From assembly GCA_028697935.1 (NCBI GenBank), contig JAQVEM010000076.1, positions 1-6,391 on the forward strand: a stretch of 6,391 nucleotides of DNA, read 5' to 3'. The position numbers and the translations under genes are program-made. The notes under the pieces are model-generated. The model made no database searches. It was not told the origin of the DNA and worked only from the letters and a program-made list of their open reading frames with translations. Numbering within the stretch: the first letter of the stretch is position 1; each line of letters begins with the position of its first letter. Below are positions 1-6,338 of this stretch, piece after piece. The DNA is from Actinomycetota bacterium. Lineage in GTDB: Bacteria; Actinomycetota; Humimicrobiia; Humimicrobiales; Humimicrobiaceae.

Positions 1-2409
1 ATTTATATAAGTATGGCCATGCCTGATAAAAAAATAATTAGAGGGTTGCATGGGGCTGATTACTGGAACGAAGATTCTTTTGAATTCTATTTTAACTTTA
101 CAGACAATCGGGATACAACTGTGTACAAAGAGGGCATAGTTCAGATCAATGTTAATGCCACAAACATTGGAAAAAACGACCCCGAAAAACTTTCACTCAC
201 TGGCACACGATGTAAAGAAGAAAACCCACCTGTTACCGGCTATGCCTTTTATACAGATGATGGATGGGGAATTGAAGTAGCTTTTAGTCTTGAGGGATAT
301 GTTAAACCTACCCACGGACTGGCTATTGGTCTTCAGATGAATGCAAATGGCGCCACGGAAAGAGATAGAGATTCTAAATTAATCTGGTCAAAATATGATA
401 TTTCAGATAATTCCTGGCAGAATCCACGTCTTTTTGGTACTGCTATATTTTATGAAATAGGAAGAACTGATATACCTGAGCCTCCAGAAAGAAATCTACC
501 TGTAATTGTAGAGAAGGAGACCATTCCGCTTGAAGAACTACCAATCATCCGTGTTAATCAGGTTGGATATTTTCCTGATGGCCCCAAAATAGCAGTTATA
601 GTATCTGATAGTGAGGAGCCGCTGGAATGGAATTTGATTGATAAAGACGGAACCGTAGTTTTAAGCGGCAAAACTGAATATTCGGGGTTTGACAGATCTT
701 CGTGGGATTATCTTCATAGGATTGATTTTTCTGAGTTTAGTGGAAATGGGACTGACTTTATTCTAAAAGTTGGTAATGATGAAAGCTTTACTTTTGATAT
801 AGAAGAGGACATATATCACAATCTAAAAGTAGATGCTTTACATTACTATTATTATAGCCGGATAGGCATTCCACTGGAAAAAGAGTATGCAGAAGAAAAA
901 TGGGAAAGAAATGCTTTTTATCTTTCAGATAGCAGAGTTAAACCTTTCAGTGGAACAGACCTGGAAGGTAATTTCTGGCCGGAAAGGGACTACGTACTTA
1001 ATGCAGGGAAGGGATGGATGGATGCCGGGGATTATGGCAAGTATGTTGTTAATGCCGGTATAACAGTGTGGACTCTGCTCAATCTTTATGAGAGAAACCC
1101 GGAAAACTTTAAAGATGGCTCTGTTAATATACCAGAAAATAAAAATGATATACCAGATATACTTGATGAGGCAAGATGGGAAATTGATTTTATGCTCGGA
1201 ATGCAGGTGCCTGATGGACAGCCTGATGCTGGTATGGTACACCACAAGCTTCATGAGCTGGAGTGGTCGCCTCTTCCGTACATAGCTCCTAAAACTACAG
1301 ATGATAGATATGTTTATGTACCTTCCACAACTGCTACTCTGGATCTGGCAGCAACTGCTGCAATGTTTTCAAGAATAATAGAACCTTATGACCCCGGATA
1401 TTCTAAAAAGTGCATTGAGGCAGCAGAAAAAGCCTGGGATGCCGCAAACAATAATCCTATTTTTACATATGGTAATATACCCGGTAGCGGTGGTGGAAAT
1501 TATGATGACATTGCTACAAATGATGAGTTTTTCTGGGCTGCTACAGAGCTTTTTATAACAACCGGTAAACCAGAGTATGAGGAATTTGTTGAAATATATG
1601 TATATCCCCAGAAGCCCAATAAGATTTTGCTTGATAGGGACTTTGCCATGTCGTGGGATAGTGTAGGTGGATTGGCTATGCTTTCTCTTGCCAGTTCTAA
1701 AAGTAATATAGATAAAAAAATGATGGAGAATGTTACAAATAGAATAATAGAAAGTGCAGATCTTTATTTAAAGCAGATAGATATGGAAAAATATTCTGTT
1801 CCTCTGGTTAATTATTACTGGGGCTCAAATTCACAGATTTTAAATAAGATGATTGTTATGGGTTATGCATATGATATCACAGGGGAAGAGAAATATATTG
1901 ATGCTATGTTAATAAGTATGGATTATATACTGGGTAGAAATGCCCTCTGTAAAAGTTTTATATCAGGTTATGGGGAAAATCCAATGATGTATCCTCATCA
2001 TAGATGGTGGGGAAATGACCCTTCTATGGAATTGCCGCCTCCGCCACCGGGAGTTGTTGCAGGAGGACCCAATCAGGATGCCAGCGATGAAGGTGTTTTT
2101 CAGTTTGTAGATAAAGTAAGCCCTGCCATGCGATATGTGGATGATATTAAATCTTATTCAACGAATGAGGTAGCAATAAACTGGAATGCTCCGCTTGTCT
2201 GGGTTACTTCCTTTATGGATGAAAAGCTAAATAGTAAAGCTGGTGTATCAATTGTAGGAGCTGGAGCAGCAAAAGAAGATGGAACTTTTAATATTATTAA
2301 TTCTGAATACCTTTACTACATTATCGCAGGTATTATAGTTGCTTTAGTAGTTATTGCTATAGTATTGGGTTTTATAAGAAAAAAGAAATTAAAAAATAAA
2401 GAGAGTTAA
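1..2409 (+). CDS. Membrane-anchored GH9 glycoside hydrolase (cellulase-type) with CBM9-like and CelD_N domains, 5'-partial
   Basis: Residues are numbered from the ATG at base 13. That ATG is probably not the true start: it has no Shine-Dalgarno site, and the frame is open to base 1 and already inside a domain. Residues 1 to about 150 look like a CBM9-like/DOMON carbohydrate-binding domain (DSFEFYF near the start, WQNPRLFGTAIF at the end). Residues about 178-265 are a CelD_N Ig-like domain (IIRVNQVGY). Residues about 268-745 are the GH9 catalytic domain. DAGDYGKY (337-344) supplies the two Asp, with D340 the expected base. SFISGYGENPMMYPHHR (648-664) and YVDDIKSYSTNEVAINWNA fit both GH9 signatures exactly, with E719 the expected acid. 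Residues about 767-788 form one hydrophobic helix followed by RKKKLKNK, a stop-transfer anchor that leaves the enzyme outside the cell. There is no dockerin and no LPXTG. GH9 enzymes are mostly endo- or exo-acting beta-1,4-glucanases; exo-glucosaminidase is a known alternative. The family is certain, the substrate is not. Confidence 0.95.
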   Translation: MYISMAMPDKKIIRGLHGADYWNEDSFEFYFNFTDNRDTTVYKEGIVQINVNATNIGKNDPEKLSLTGTRCKEENPPVTGYAFYTDDGWGIEVAFSLEGYVKPTHGLAIGLQMNANGATERDRDSKLIWSKYDISDNSWQNPRLFGTAIFYEIGRTDIPEPPERNLPVIVEKETIPLEELPIIRVNQVGYFPDGPKIAVIVSDSEEPLEWNLIDKDGTVVLSGKTEYSGFDRSSWDYLHRIDFSEFSGNGTDFILKVGNDESFTFDIEEDIYHNLKVDALHYYYYSRIGIPLEKEYAEEKWERNAFYLSDSRVKPFSGTDLEGNFWPERDYVLNAGKGWMDAGDYGKYVVNAGITVWTLLNLYERNPENFKDGSVNIPENKNDIPDILDEARWEIDFMLGMQVPDGQPDAGMVHHKLHELEWSPLPYIAPKTTDDRYVYVPSTTATLDLAATAAMFSRIIEPYDPGYSKKCIEAAEKAWDAANNNPIFTYGNIPGSGGGNYDDIATNDEFFWAATELFITTGKPEYEEFVEIYVYPQKPNKILLDRDFAMSWDSVGGLAMLSLASSKSNIDKKMMENVTNRIIESADLYLKQIDMEKYSVPLVNYYWGSNSQILNKMIVMGYAYDITGEEKYIDAMLISMDYILGRNALCKSFISGYGENPMMYPHHRWWGNDPSMELPPPPPGVVAGGPNQDASDEGVFQFVDKVSPAMRYVDDIKSYSTNEVAINWNAPLVWVTSFMDEKLNSKAGVSIVGAGAAKEDGTFNIINSEYLYYIIAGIIVALVVIAIVLGFIRKKKLKNKES

Positions 2410-2456
2410 ATAATTAGAATAATAAAATAATAACTGATTTATTTCAGACTAATACG

Positions 2457-2491
2457 AAAATAATTAAAGTTAATATGATTTTAATTATTTT
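2457..2491 (+). terminator. Possible AT-only terminator hairpin after the GH9 gene
   Basis: Bases 2457-2468 (AAAATAATTAAA) and 2480-2491 (TTTAATTATTTT) are perfect 12-bp complements around an 11-base loop. G-U and A-U pairs can extend the stem into the loop. It lies 47 bases beyond the GH9 stop codon and is followed by TTATTTG. The stem has no G or C pair, so it would be weak, and such symmetry can arise by chance in DNA this AT-rich. The position favours a terminator. The only other stem in the spacer (2542-2598) lacks a U-tract in this direction. Confidence 0.35.
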
Positions 2492-2529
2492 TATTTGTAA
2501 CAAAGCTTTATCTTTTTATCTTAATTAGA

Positions 2530-2598
2530 TTAAAAAATAAAAATAATCTGTTATCTCTATGATTTATTTTTATCAAATTTAGGAGATAACAGATTATT
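2530..2598 (-). terminator. Intrinsic terminator of the ABC importer operon
   Basis: Bases 2542-2557 (AATAATCTGTTATCTC) pair perfectly with 2583-2598 (GAGATAACAGATTATT), a 16-bp stem with a 25-base loop. Read on the minus strand, the stem begins 26 bases after the stop codon of the last permease gene and is followed directly by TTTTTATTTTTTAATC (minus strand, from about 2541 down), a good U-tract. On the plus strand the stem is followed by AATAAACAAAC and would not terminate well, so it serves mainly the leftward operon. The loop is longer than usual, which lowers confidence slightly. Confidence 0.75.
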
Positions 2599-2624
2599 AA
2601 TAAACAAACATTTACTTTATAACT

Positions 2625-3482
2625 TTATTCTTTTAAGGCCCCTGCAGTTATTCCGCTTATAATATATTTTGAAAGAAAGGTAAATGCTATAATTATTGGT
2701 ACTACGGAAATTGCTACAGCCATGTACTGAGCACCAAGGTTCTGTTTATAGGTACCTTTTACCAGTGCTATCAATATCGGAAGGGTAAATTTATCTTTAT
2801 CGAATAATAAAACTAAAGGTGTAAGGTAATTATTCCATGAAGCTATAAAATTTAAAATTGACATTGTTGCAACACCGGGCATTATTATCGGGAACACTAT
2901 TCTATTAAAAGTATAAAGCTCACTGCTTCCGTCCACTCGTGCTGCTTCAAGTAGTGAGTCATTAACGTTTGCATCTATATACATTTTTAAGAAAAATACA
3001 GTAGAAGCATTTGCGACGGCCGGAAGAATTAAAGCCCAGTAAGTATTGATTATGTGTAACTTAGCAGTTAATAGATAATATCCGATAAGTCCGAGCTGTG
3101 GTGGTATCATCATAGTTCCGAGAATAAACCAGAACAAAGCTTTATTGCCTTTAAATCTGAATTTTGAAAAAGCATAAGCAGTTAGCGCACCAAAATATGC
3201 TGAGAGTATGGTTGAAGAAATCGCTATGACTAAACTATTTAAAAACCCTCTCCATATATTCATAGATGCCATCATACTTTTATAATTTTCTACTAGAGCC
3301 TTTCCCGGTATAAGAGATATGCCCCTATTAATTGCCTGTGTGGAACGGGTTGCATTAATTATCATAATGTAAAATGGCGTAAAACAAATAATAGCCAGAA
3401 TTATTAGAAAAAGATAGAGAAAGAATTTACCGGCAAATGCTCTGCCATCAAATTTTGTTTTTCTTATGTTACTTTTTTTCAT
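2625..3482 (-). CDS. Sugar ABC transporter permease, MalG/UgpE-like (CUT1 family)
   Basis: This is a 285-residue inner-membrane permease, the second half of the importer channel. A basic N-terminus (MKKSNIRKTK) precedes about six hydrophobic segments, roughly at residues 18-41, 80-103, 114-137, 148-168, 195-218 and 252-272. The EAA loop that contacts the ATPase is clear: LLEAARVDGSSELYTFNRI at about 177-195, with E179-A180-A181, D184-G185 and the trailing prolines P198 and P202. The C-terminus SGITAGALKE matches the typical GAxKx ending of MalG-type subunits. The ATG start is supported by AAGGAG at 3495-3490, seven bases upstream. It lies 33 bases after the MalF-like gene, so the two are surely cotranscribed. 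Length and topology are normal for the family. The sugar cannot be read from the permease. Confidence 0.95.
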   Translation of the reverse strand: MKKSNIRKTKFDGRAFAGKFFLYLFLIILAIICFTPFYIMIINATRSTQAINRGISLIPGKALVENYKSMMASMNIWRGFLNSLVIAISSTILSAYFGALTAYAFSKFRFKGNKALFWFILGTMMIPPQLGLIGYYLLTAKLHIINTYWALILPAVANASTVFFLKMYIDANVNDSLLEAARVDGSSELYTFNRIVFPIIMPGVATMSILNFIASWNNYLTPLVLLFDKDKFTLPILIALVKGTYKQNLGAQYMAVAISVVPIIIAFTFLSKYIISGITAGALKE

Positions 3483-3515
3483 CTTTTAACTCCTTATGTG
3501 TAGCTTATTCTGCGT

Positions 3516-4430
3516 CTAAGACTCTTCTTCCCGGGACATAAGTCTAAAAATAATTACAGAGCATATAATGACAATAAAGAAGATAGCAAACGCAATAGCA
3601 GCTGCATAGCCACGCTGTCTTCCGCCTGTGAATGCCATGTTATATAAATACATTACCATTGTAAGTATTGACTTAAGTGGACCACCTGTTCCCAGATTTT
3701 GACCTTCCCCAATTACAAATGGTATGTCAAAATTATTCATACCTCCAATTAAAGAAGTCACCAGTACATAGATCATTACCGGCTTTATCTGAGGAACTGT
3801 TATTTTCCAAAAAGATTGCCATGCATTTGCTCCATCAACTGCAGCTGCATCATAATATGTCTGCGGCACCGCTACCATAGCTGCCATAAAAAGAATCATA
3901 CTATGCCCGAACCACATCCACCAGAGTATTGCTGAAACAGCAGTACTTGTCCAGAATGGGCTTGCCAGAAAGTGAATTTTCTGGTCCTCGGTTATTATCC
4001 TCAGCGCAACAAGGATCTGATTAATTGCTCCACTTTGCCAGCCCAGTAAAACATTAAACAGTATTCCAATTGATGCTGCTGTTACAAGATTTGGTAGGAA
4101 ATAAACTCCTCTAAAAACATCCTTGCCTTTAATTTTGCTGCGGGTTAGTATAGTAGCCAGTAGAAGTGCAAAAATCAATTGCGGAATAAAGCATACAATC
4201 CATATTCTCCATGTATTTTTTAATGATAGTCGGAAAAAATTATCCTGTGCAAGTCTTATGTAATTGCTAAGTCCTACGAAATCACCCTGGGGATTTGCAG
4301 TACTTAAATTAGTAAAGCTTAAAAAAAGTGTATAAATTAAAGGATATAATTGAAGAACAATAAAAAATATAAAAAAAGGTATTATAAAAAAGTATCCGTA
4401 ATTATTTTTGTTAGATAAAAATCTTTTCAC
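3516..4430 (-). CDS. Sugar ABC transporter permease, MalF/UgpA-like (CUT1 family)
   Basis: This is a 304-residue inner-membrane permease that pairs with the MalG-like subunit. Hydrophobic segments lie roughly at residues 12-38, 75-97, 108-130, 163-188, 216-238 and 275-297, giving six membrane spans. The first is the typical YGYFFIIPFFIFFIVLQLYP. The EAA loop appears as DAAAVDGANAWQSFWKITVP at 194-213, with Asp in place of the first Glu, a common variant; P213 and P217 follow. The start is GTG at 4430-4428: an in-frame stop lies shortly upstream and no nearby ATG exists. The ribosome site is poor (GAG only three bases from the start), unlike the strong sites of both neighbouring genes, so translation may be lower. 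The gene is 104 bases from the binding-protein gene, across two hairpins. The oligosaccharide specificity is unknown. Confidence 0.95.
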   Translation of the reverse strand: MKRFLSNKNNYGYFFIIPFFIFFIVLQLYPLIYTLFLSFTNLSTANPQGDFVGLSNYIRLAQDNFFRLSLKNTWRIWIVCFIPQLIFALLLATILTRSKIKGKDVFRGVYFLPNLVTAASIGILFNVLLGWQSGAINQILVALRIITEDQKIHFLASPFWTSTAVSAILWWMWFGHSMILFMAAMVAVPQTYYDAAAVDGANAWQSFWKITVPQIKPVMIYVLVTSLIGGMNNFDIPFVIGEGQNLGTGGPLKSILTMVMYLYNMAFTGGRQRGYAAAIAFAIFFIVIICSVIIFRLMSREEES

Positions 4431-4465
4431 TTTCTCAAAATTTCTAATTTAAAGATTTAATAATT

Positions 4466-4508
4466 ATATCATCAGGGACATCTTTTAAAAAGATGTCCCT
4501 GATGATAT
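4466..4508 (-). terminator. Strong intergenic hairpin between binding-protein and permease genes (attenuator or mRNA-stabilising stem)
   Basis: Bases 4466-4483 (ATATCATCAGGGACATCT) are perfectly complementary to 4491-4508, with the seven-base loop TTTAAAA, an 18-bp stem with a GGGA/TCCC core. On the minus strand it begins 26 bases after the stop codon of the binding-protein gene, and is followed by AATTATTAAATCTTTAAATT, which has no clean U-run. I therefore read it as a partial terminator or a 3' stabiliser against exonuclease rather than a full stop. In CUT1 operons such stems between the first gene and the permeases are known to raise the ratio of binding protein to permease (the malE-malF case). 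The structure is seen; the role is inferred. Confidence 0.7.
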
Positions 4509-4512
4509 TTAA

Positions 4513-4530
4513 GCATTTTAATTAAAATGC
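4513..4530. repeat. 18-bp perfect palindrome GCATTTTAATTAAAATGC
   Basis: Bases 4513-4530 equal their own reverse complement. The palindrome sits four bases past the stop codon of the binding-protein gene and five bases from the large hairpin at 4466-4508. As RNA it can fold into a short stem (GCATTTT/AAAATGC around AATT). It may add to the processing or attenuation element; alternatively it could be a protein site. No function is proven. Confidence 0.5.
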
Positions 4531-4534
4531 ACTA

Positions 4535-5926
4535 TTACTCAACAGTAATTTCAGGGAATTTTGAAGCTACTTCATCTTTAAATGACTGTAAAGCCTCTTC
4601 TTTAGTCAAATTACCATTGACATATTCACCAAGTGCGGTCAGGAATGCATTCTGAATATCCTCATCATACTGTGTAACTCTCTGAGCCCAGCCTGATTCA
4701 CTGAGTGCAAGAGCTTCCTGATAGAAGTATTCATAATGATTTTGTCCGCCCAGTGATTCTCTTGATTGACCATCTTTGATTTCTTCAACAACTGCTTTGT
4801 CTGATACAAAGTCACCCGACTCAGCAGCCCACTCTTTAAGAAATTCCTTATCTGTGGTCATGAATTTTACAAATTCCCATGCAAGGTCTTTCTTTTCACT
4901 TGCCTTGGAAATACCCAGCCATGTACCACCCCACATATACGAAGCGGGACCATGTGCAAGTCCAACGTCACCAAATGCATATTCTACACCTTCTTCTGGT
5001 TCTTCAGGTGGAGTAATTGCTGGTTCAATTGTAAAGAACAAACCCCAGGTAGGCAGGCAATAACTGAATATATTACCGTTCATACCTGCAAACCATTCAG
5101 GTGACCACATGTCAATTTTAGCATCCAGACCTTCGTCTCTAATTGTTTTTGCAACATCCATATACTCGAGAACAATATCTTCTATGACAAGTTTGCCATC
5201 AACAACCCATGGCTGCTTTTTGTTAAAGAAAAATAGCCTCTGAATATCATTGACTCCAGGAATTAATGCAACACCATTTTCCTTTAATTTTCTACCCATA
5301 TCTATAAATGAATCCATATCAGTCATTAGTGCAGAAACTTCATCTGGTTCAGATACTCCAAAGGCTTCATCAGCAAAGCTTCTTCTGTAGAAAATGGCAC
5401 CAGGAGTTGCCTGCCATGTTAAAGCTCTTAGATTGCCATCTTCATCTCTTGCAAAGTCTTTAACAAATTCAAAATGGTCTGCAGCTACCTCATCTGCATT
5501 ATATGGTTCTGCAGAAAGGTTTTCCCATACATCCAGCACCATCCATCTCATCATCCATGCCTGTTCTCCAACAAATACATCTGGAACACCTACTCCAGCA
5601 TCAAAAGCAGCTTCAAGCTTTTGTACGATTTCACCACTTGGAACCTTTTCAAAATTAACCTTGATGTTTGGATAAACTTCATTAAACATAGGAATCATCT
5701 GGTCAAACTCATCATTGAATGCCATAAGGTTAATTTCTCCAACGAAGCTAGCAGGATCTACTGCTACCGGTTCCTCTACTGGCTCTTCTACTGGCTCTTC
5801 AGCTGGTTCCTCAGCTGGTTCCTCAGCTGGTGGTTCCTCAGCTGCTTTACAGCCAGCAAGAGAAAAACCTGCAACGATTGATACAATAAGTATCATTATA
5901 GTTAGCCATAAAAATGTTTTTTTCAC
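4535..5926 (-). CDS. Extracellular sugar-binding lipoprotein of an ABC importer (SBP family 1, CUT1)
   Basis: This 463-residue protein captures the sugar outside the membrane and delivers it to the two permeases. Residues 1-26 are a lipoprotein signal: MKK, a hydrophobic core and the lipobox LAGC, with C26 the lipidated cysteine. Residues 30-54 are a Glu/Pro-rich tether made of EEPA/EEPV units, probably a flexible spacer. The mature domain (about 62-463) follows the family 1 fold: INLMAFNDEFDQMIPMFNEV at the first strand and helix, PDVFVGEQAWMMRWM at 115-129, and WGGTWLGISKASEKKDLAWEFVKFM at about 332-356. Many Trp residues (124, 128, 294, 332, 336) could stack on sugar rings. The start is GTG at 5926-5924, fixed by a near-perfect AAAGGAGG six bases upstream and by the signal peptide. 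It is first in the operon, as usual. The ligand is unknown; the nearby GH9 gene suggests a beta-glucan oligosaccharide (inference). Confidence 0.93.
   Translation of the reverse strand: MKKTFLWLTIMILIVSIVAGFSLAGCKAAEEPPAEEPAEEPAEEPVEEPVEEPVAVDPASFVGEINLMAFNDEFDQMIPMFNEVYPNIKVNFEKVPSGEIVQKLEAAFDAGVGVPDVFVGEQAWMMRWMVLDVWENLSAEPYNADEVAADHFEFVKDFARDEDGNLRALTWQATPGAIFYRRSFADEAFGVSEPDEVSALMTDMDSFIDMGRKLKENGVALIPGVNDIQRLFFFNKKQPWVVDGKLVIEDIVLEYMDVAKTIRDEGLDAKIDMWSPEWFAGMNGNIFSYCLPTWGLFFTIEPAITPPEEPEEGVEYAFGDVGLAHGPASYMWGGTWLGISKASEKKDLAWEFVKFMTTDKEFLKEWAAESGDFVSDKAVVEEIKDGQSRESLGGQNHYEYFYQEALALSESGWAQRVTQYDEDIQNAFLTALGEYVNGNLTKEEALQSFKDEVASKFPEITVE
5769..5843 (-). repeat. 12-bp in-frame tandem repeat encoding the Glu-Glu-Pro-Ala/Val linker
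   Basis: Five head-to-tail 12-bp units occupy 5769-5780, 5781-5792, 5793-5804, 5805-5816 and 5817-5828. A sixth at 5832-5843 is offset by one extra GGT. The plus-strand unit is GGTTCCTCAGCT with small variants (GGCTCTTCTACT). The last three units are identical and the outer ones have diverged, as expected from repeated slippage. Each unit encodes four residues (EEPA or EEPV) of the lipoprotein tether, so unit gain or loss would keep the frame and change only tether length. Confidence 0.85.
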
Positions 5927-6037
5927 TCTTAACCTCCTTTTAAGGTTTTAGTAATAAGATTAACGGCTTTAGGAATTAATAAAACTACGTCACCCCCTTC
6001 CGTATAGAAAATCGCGTTTATTATTCATAAACTCGTG
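5927..6037 (-). other. 5' leader of the ABC importer operon
   Basis: This stretch of about 110 bases lies between the predicted transcription start and the GTG of the binding-protein gene. It ends in a strong ribosome site (AAAGGAGG, 5940-5933). A purine run with five G (5997-5993) stands out in otherwise AT-rich sequence. AACCT (5947-5943) can pair with AGGTT (5935-5931), a weak 5-bp stem that would cover half of the ribosome site. I recognise no riboswitch and no convincing leader peptide. Confidence 0.4.
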
Positions 6038-6042
6038 TTCAT
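6008..6042. promoter_or_regulatory. Candidate operator pair (CG-centred, LacI-like) at the ABC promoter
   Basis: Bases 6027-6042, ATAAACTCGTGTTCAT, form an imperfect palindrome centred on CG (arms ATAAAC and ATGAAC, five of six matching), placed across the predicted transcription start. A second CG-centred half-symmetric site, AAAATCGCGTTTAT (6008-6021), lies about 20 bases away. The region also reads as a direct repeat: 6013-6026 and 6034-6047 match at 11 of 14 bases with a 21-base period, two helical turns. Position and CG centre suit a LacI/GalR-type sugar repressor. No regulator gene is in the window, so this is inference. Confidence 0.35.
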
Positions 6043-6043
6043 T

Positions 6044-6072
6044 ATTTTACAACGAGAATTTCATGTAGTCAA
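6044..6072 (-). promoter_or_regulatory. Sigma-A-type promoter of the ABC importer operon
   Basis: On the minus strand, TTGACT (6072-6067) is followed after exactly 17 bases by TAAAAT (6049-6044). Each hexamer matches the consensus TTGACA/TATAAT at five of six positions. The predicted start is near 6037, giving a leader of about 110 bases. This is the best-spaced promoter match in the region, and it lies in the right direction upstream of the first gene of the operon. Confidence 0.65.
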
Positions 6073-6087
6073 GTAAAGAATTTACTT
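6071..6087. promoter_or_regulatory. 17-bp perfect inverted repeat touching the -35 of the ABC promoter
   Basis: AAGTAAA (6071-6077) and TTTACTT (6081-6087) are perfect inverse copies around GAA. The repeat overlaps the upstream edge of the -35 hexamer (6067-6072), a normal place for an activator or a blocking repressor. It is AT-rich and short, so it could be chance, but exact seven-base arms right at the -35 make a dimeric regulator site plausible. The regulator is unknown. Confidence 0.4.
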
Positions 6088-6282
6088 CATTAAATTATTT
6101 ACATGCATGTTTCTTTAAAATTTTTTTCAATATTTTTTTATAAAATATATATATTATTAAATGATTACAAAATATTAATTGTAAGTTTATTTCCACAATG
6201 ATTAAGTAATTTTCATTTATAAAAAACCAATAAACATGCAGCAATTATATTGTATTGTACTTTACTTTTTCTTTTTATAAAA
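6088..6282. other. AT-rich divergent spacer without a gene
   Basis: This is very AT-rich sequence between the two divergent promoters. It holds two T7 tracts in near helical phase (6121-6127 and 6133-6139), an alternating TATATATA stretch near 6145-6153, and the palindrome ACATGCATGT (6101-6110). TGCATGTTT (6104-6112) recurs inverted at 6232-6240. The phased tracts could bend DNA or act as UP-like elements for either promoter. I see no coding sequence, tRNA or structured RNA here. Confidence 0.4.
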
Positions 6283-6311
6283 TTGAGGAAACAAAACTTT
6301 TATGGTATAAA
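6283..6311 (+). promoter_or_regulatory. Sigma-A-type extended -10 promoter of the metallophosphoesterase gene
   Basis: TTGAGG (6283-6288) is followed after exactly 17 bases by TATAAA (6306-6311), preceded by TGG (6303-6305), which forms an extended -10 (TGn). The predicted start is near 6318, about 20 bases before the ATG at 6339, so the leader is short and the gene at the right edge probably begins its own transcript. Confidence 0.6.
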
Positions 6312-6338
6312 TTAAGGGACTATTATGGAAAGGAAATA

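Noticed and set aside
925..1254. 109-codon open frame on the - strand inside the GH9 gene
   Set aside because: It lies antisense to the conserved GH9 catalytic region, which explains the sequence fully; composition and lack of start signals mark it as chance.
2230..2409. Sortase-type cell-wall anchor at the GH9 C-terminus
   Set aside because: The hydrophobic helix and basic tail resemble one, but no LPXTG-like motif precedes the helix, so a plain transmembrane anchor is preferred.
5769..5843. Tandem repeat as a possible CRISPR-like array
   Set aside because: The 12-bp units are contiguous without spacers and encode an in-frame protein linker.
5474..5881. Long open frame on the + strand, with a Trp/Phe/Leu-rich repetitive stretch
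   Set aside because: It is the antisense shadow of the binding-lipoprotein gene; the repetitive stretch is the complement of the EEPA/EEPV repeat. It has no ribosome site and no family resemblance.
5927..6037. Riboswitch or leader-peptide attenuator in the operon leader
   Set aside because: No known aptamer pattern is visible, and the GTG after the G-run reaches a stop after two codons; only a weak 5-bp stem near the ribosome site is seen.
6029..6042. Possible CcpA catabolite-response (cre) site near the importer start point
   Set aside because: Aligned to the cre consensus on the minus strand, several conserved positions fail; the sequence is reported only as a generic CG-centred operator candidate.
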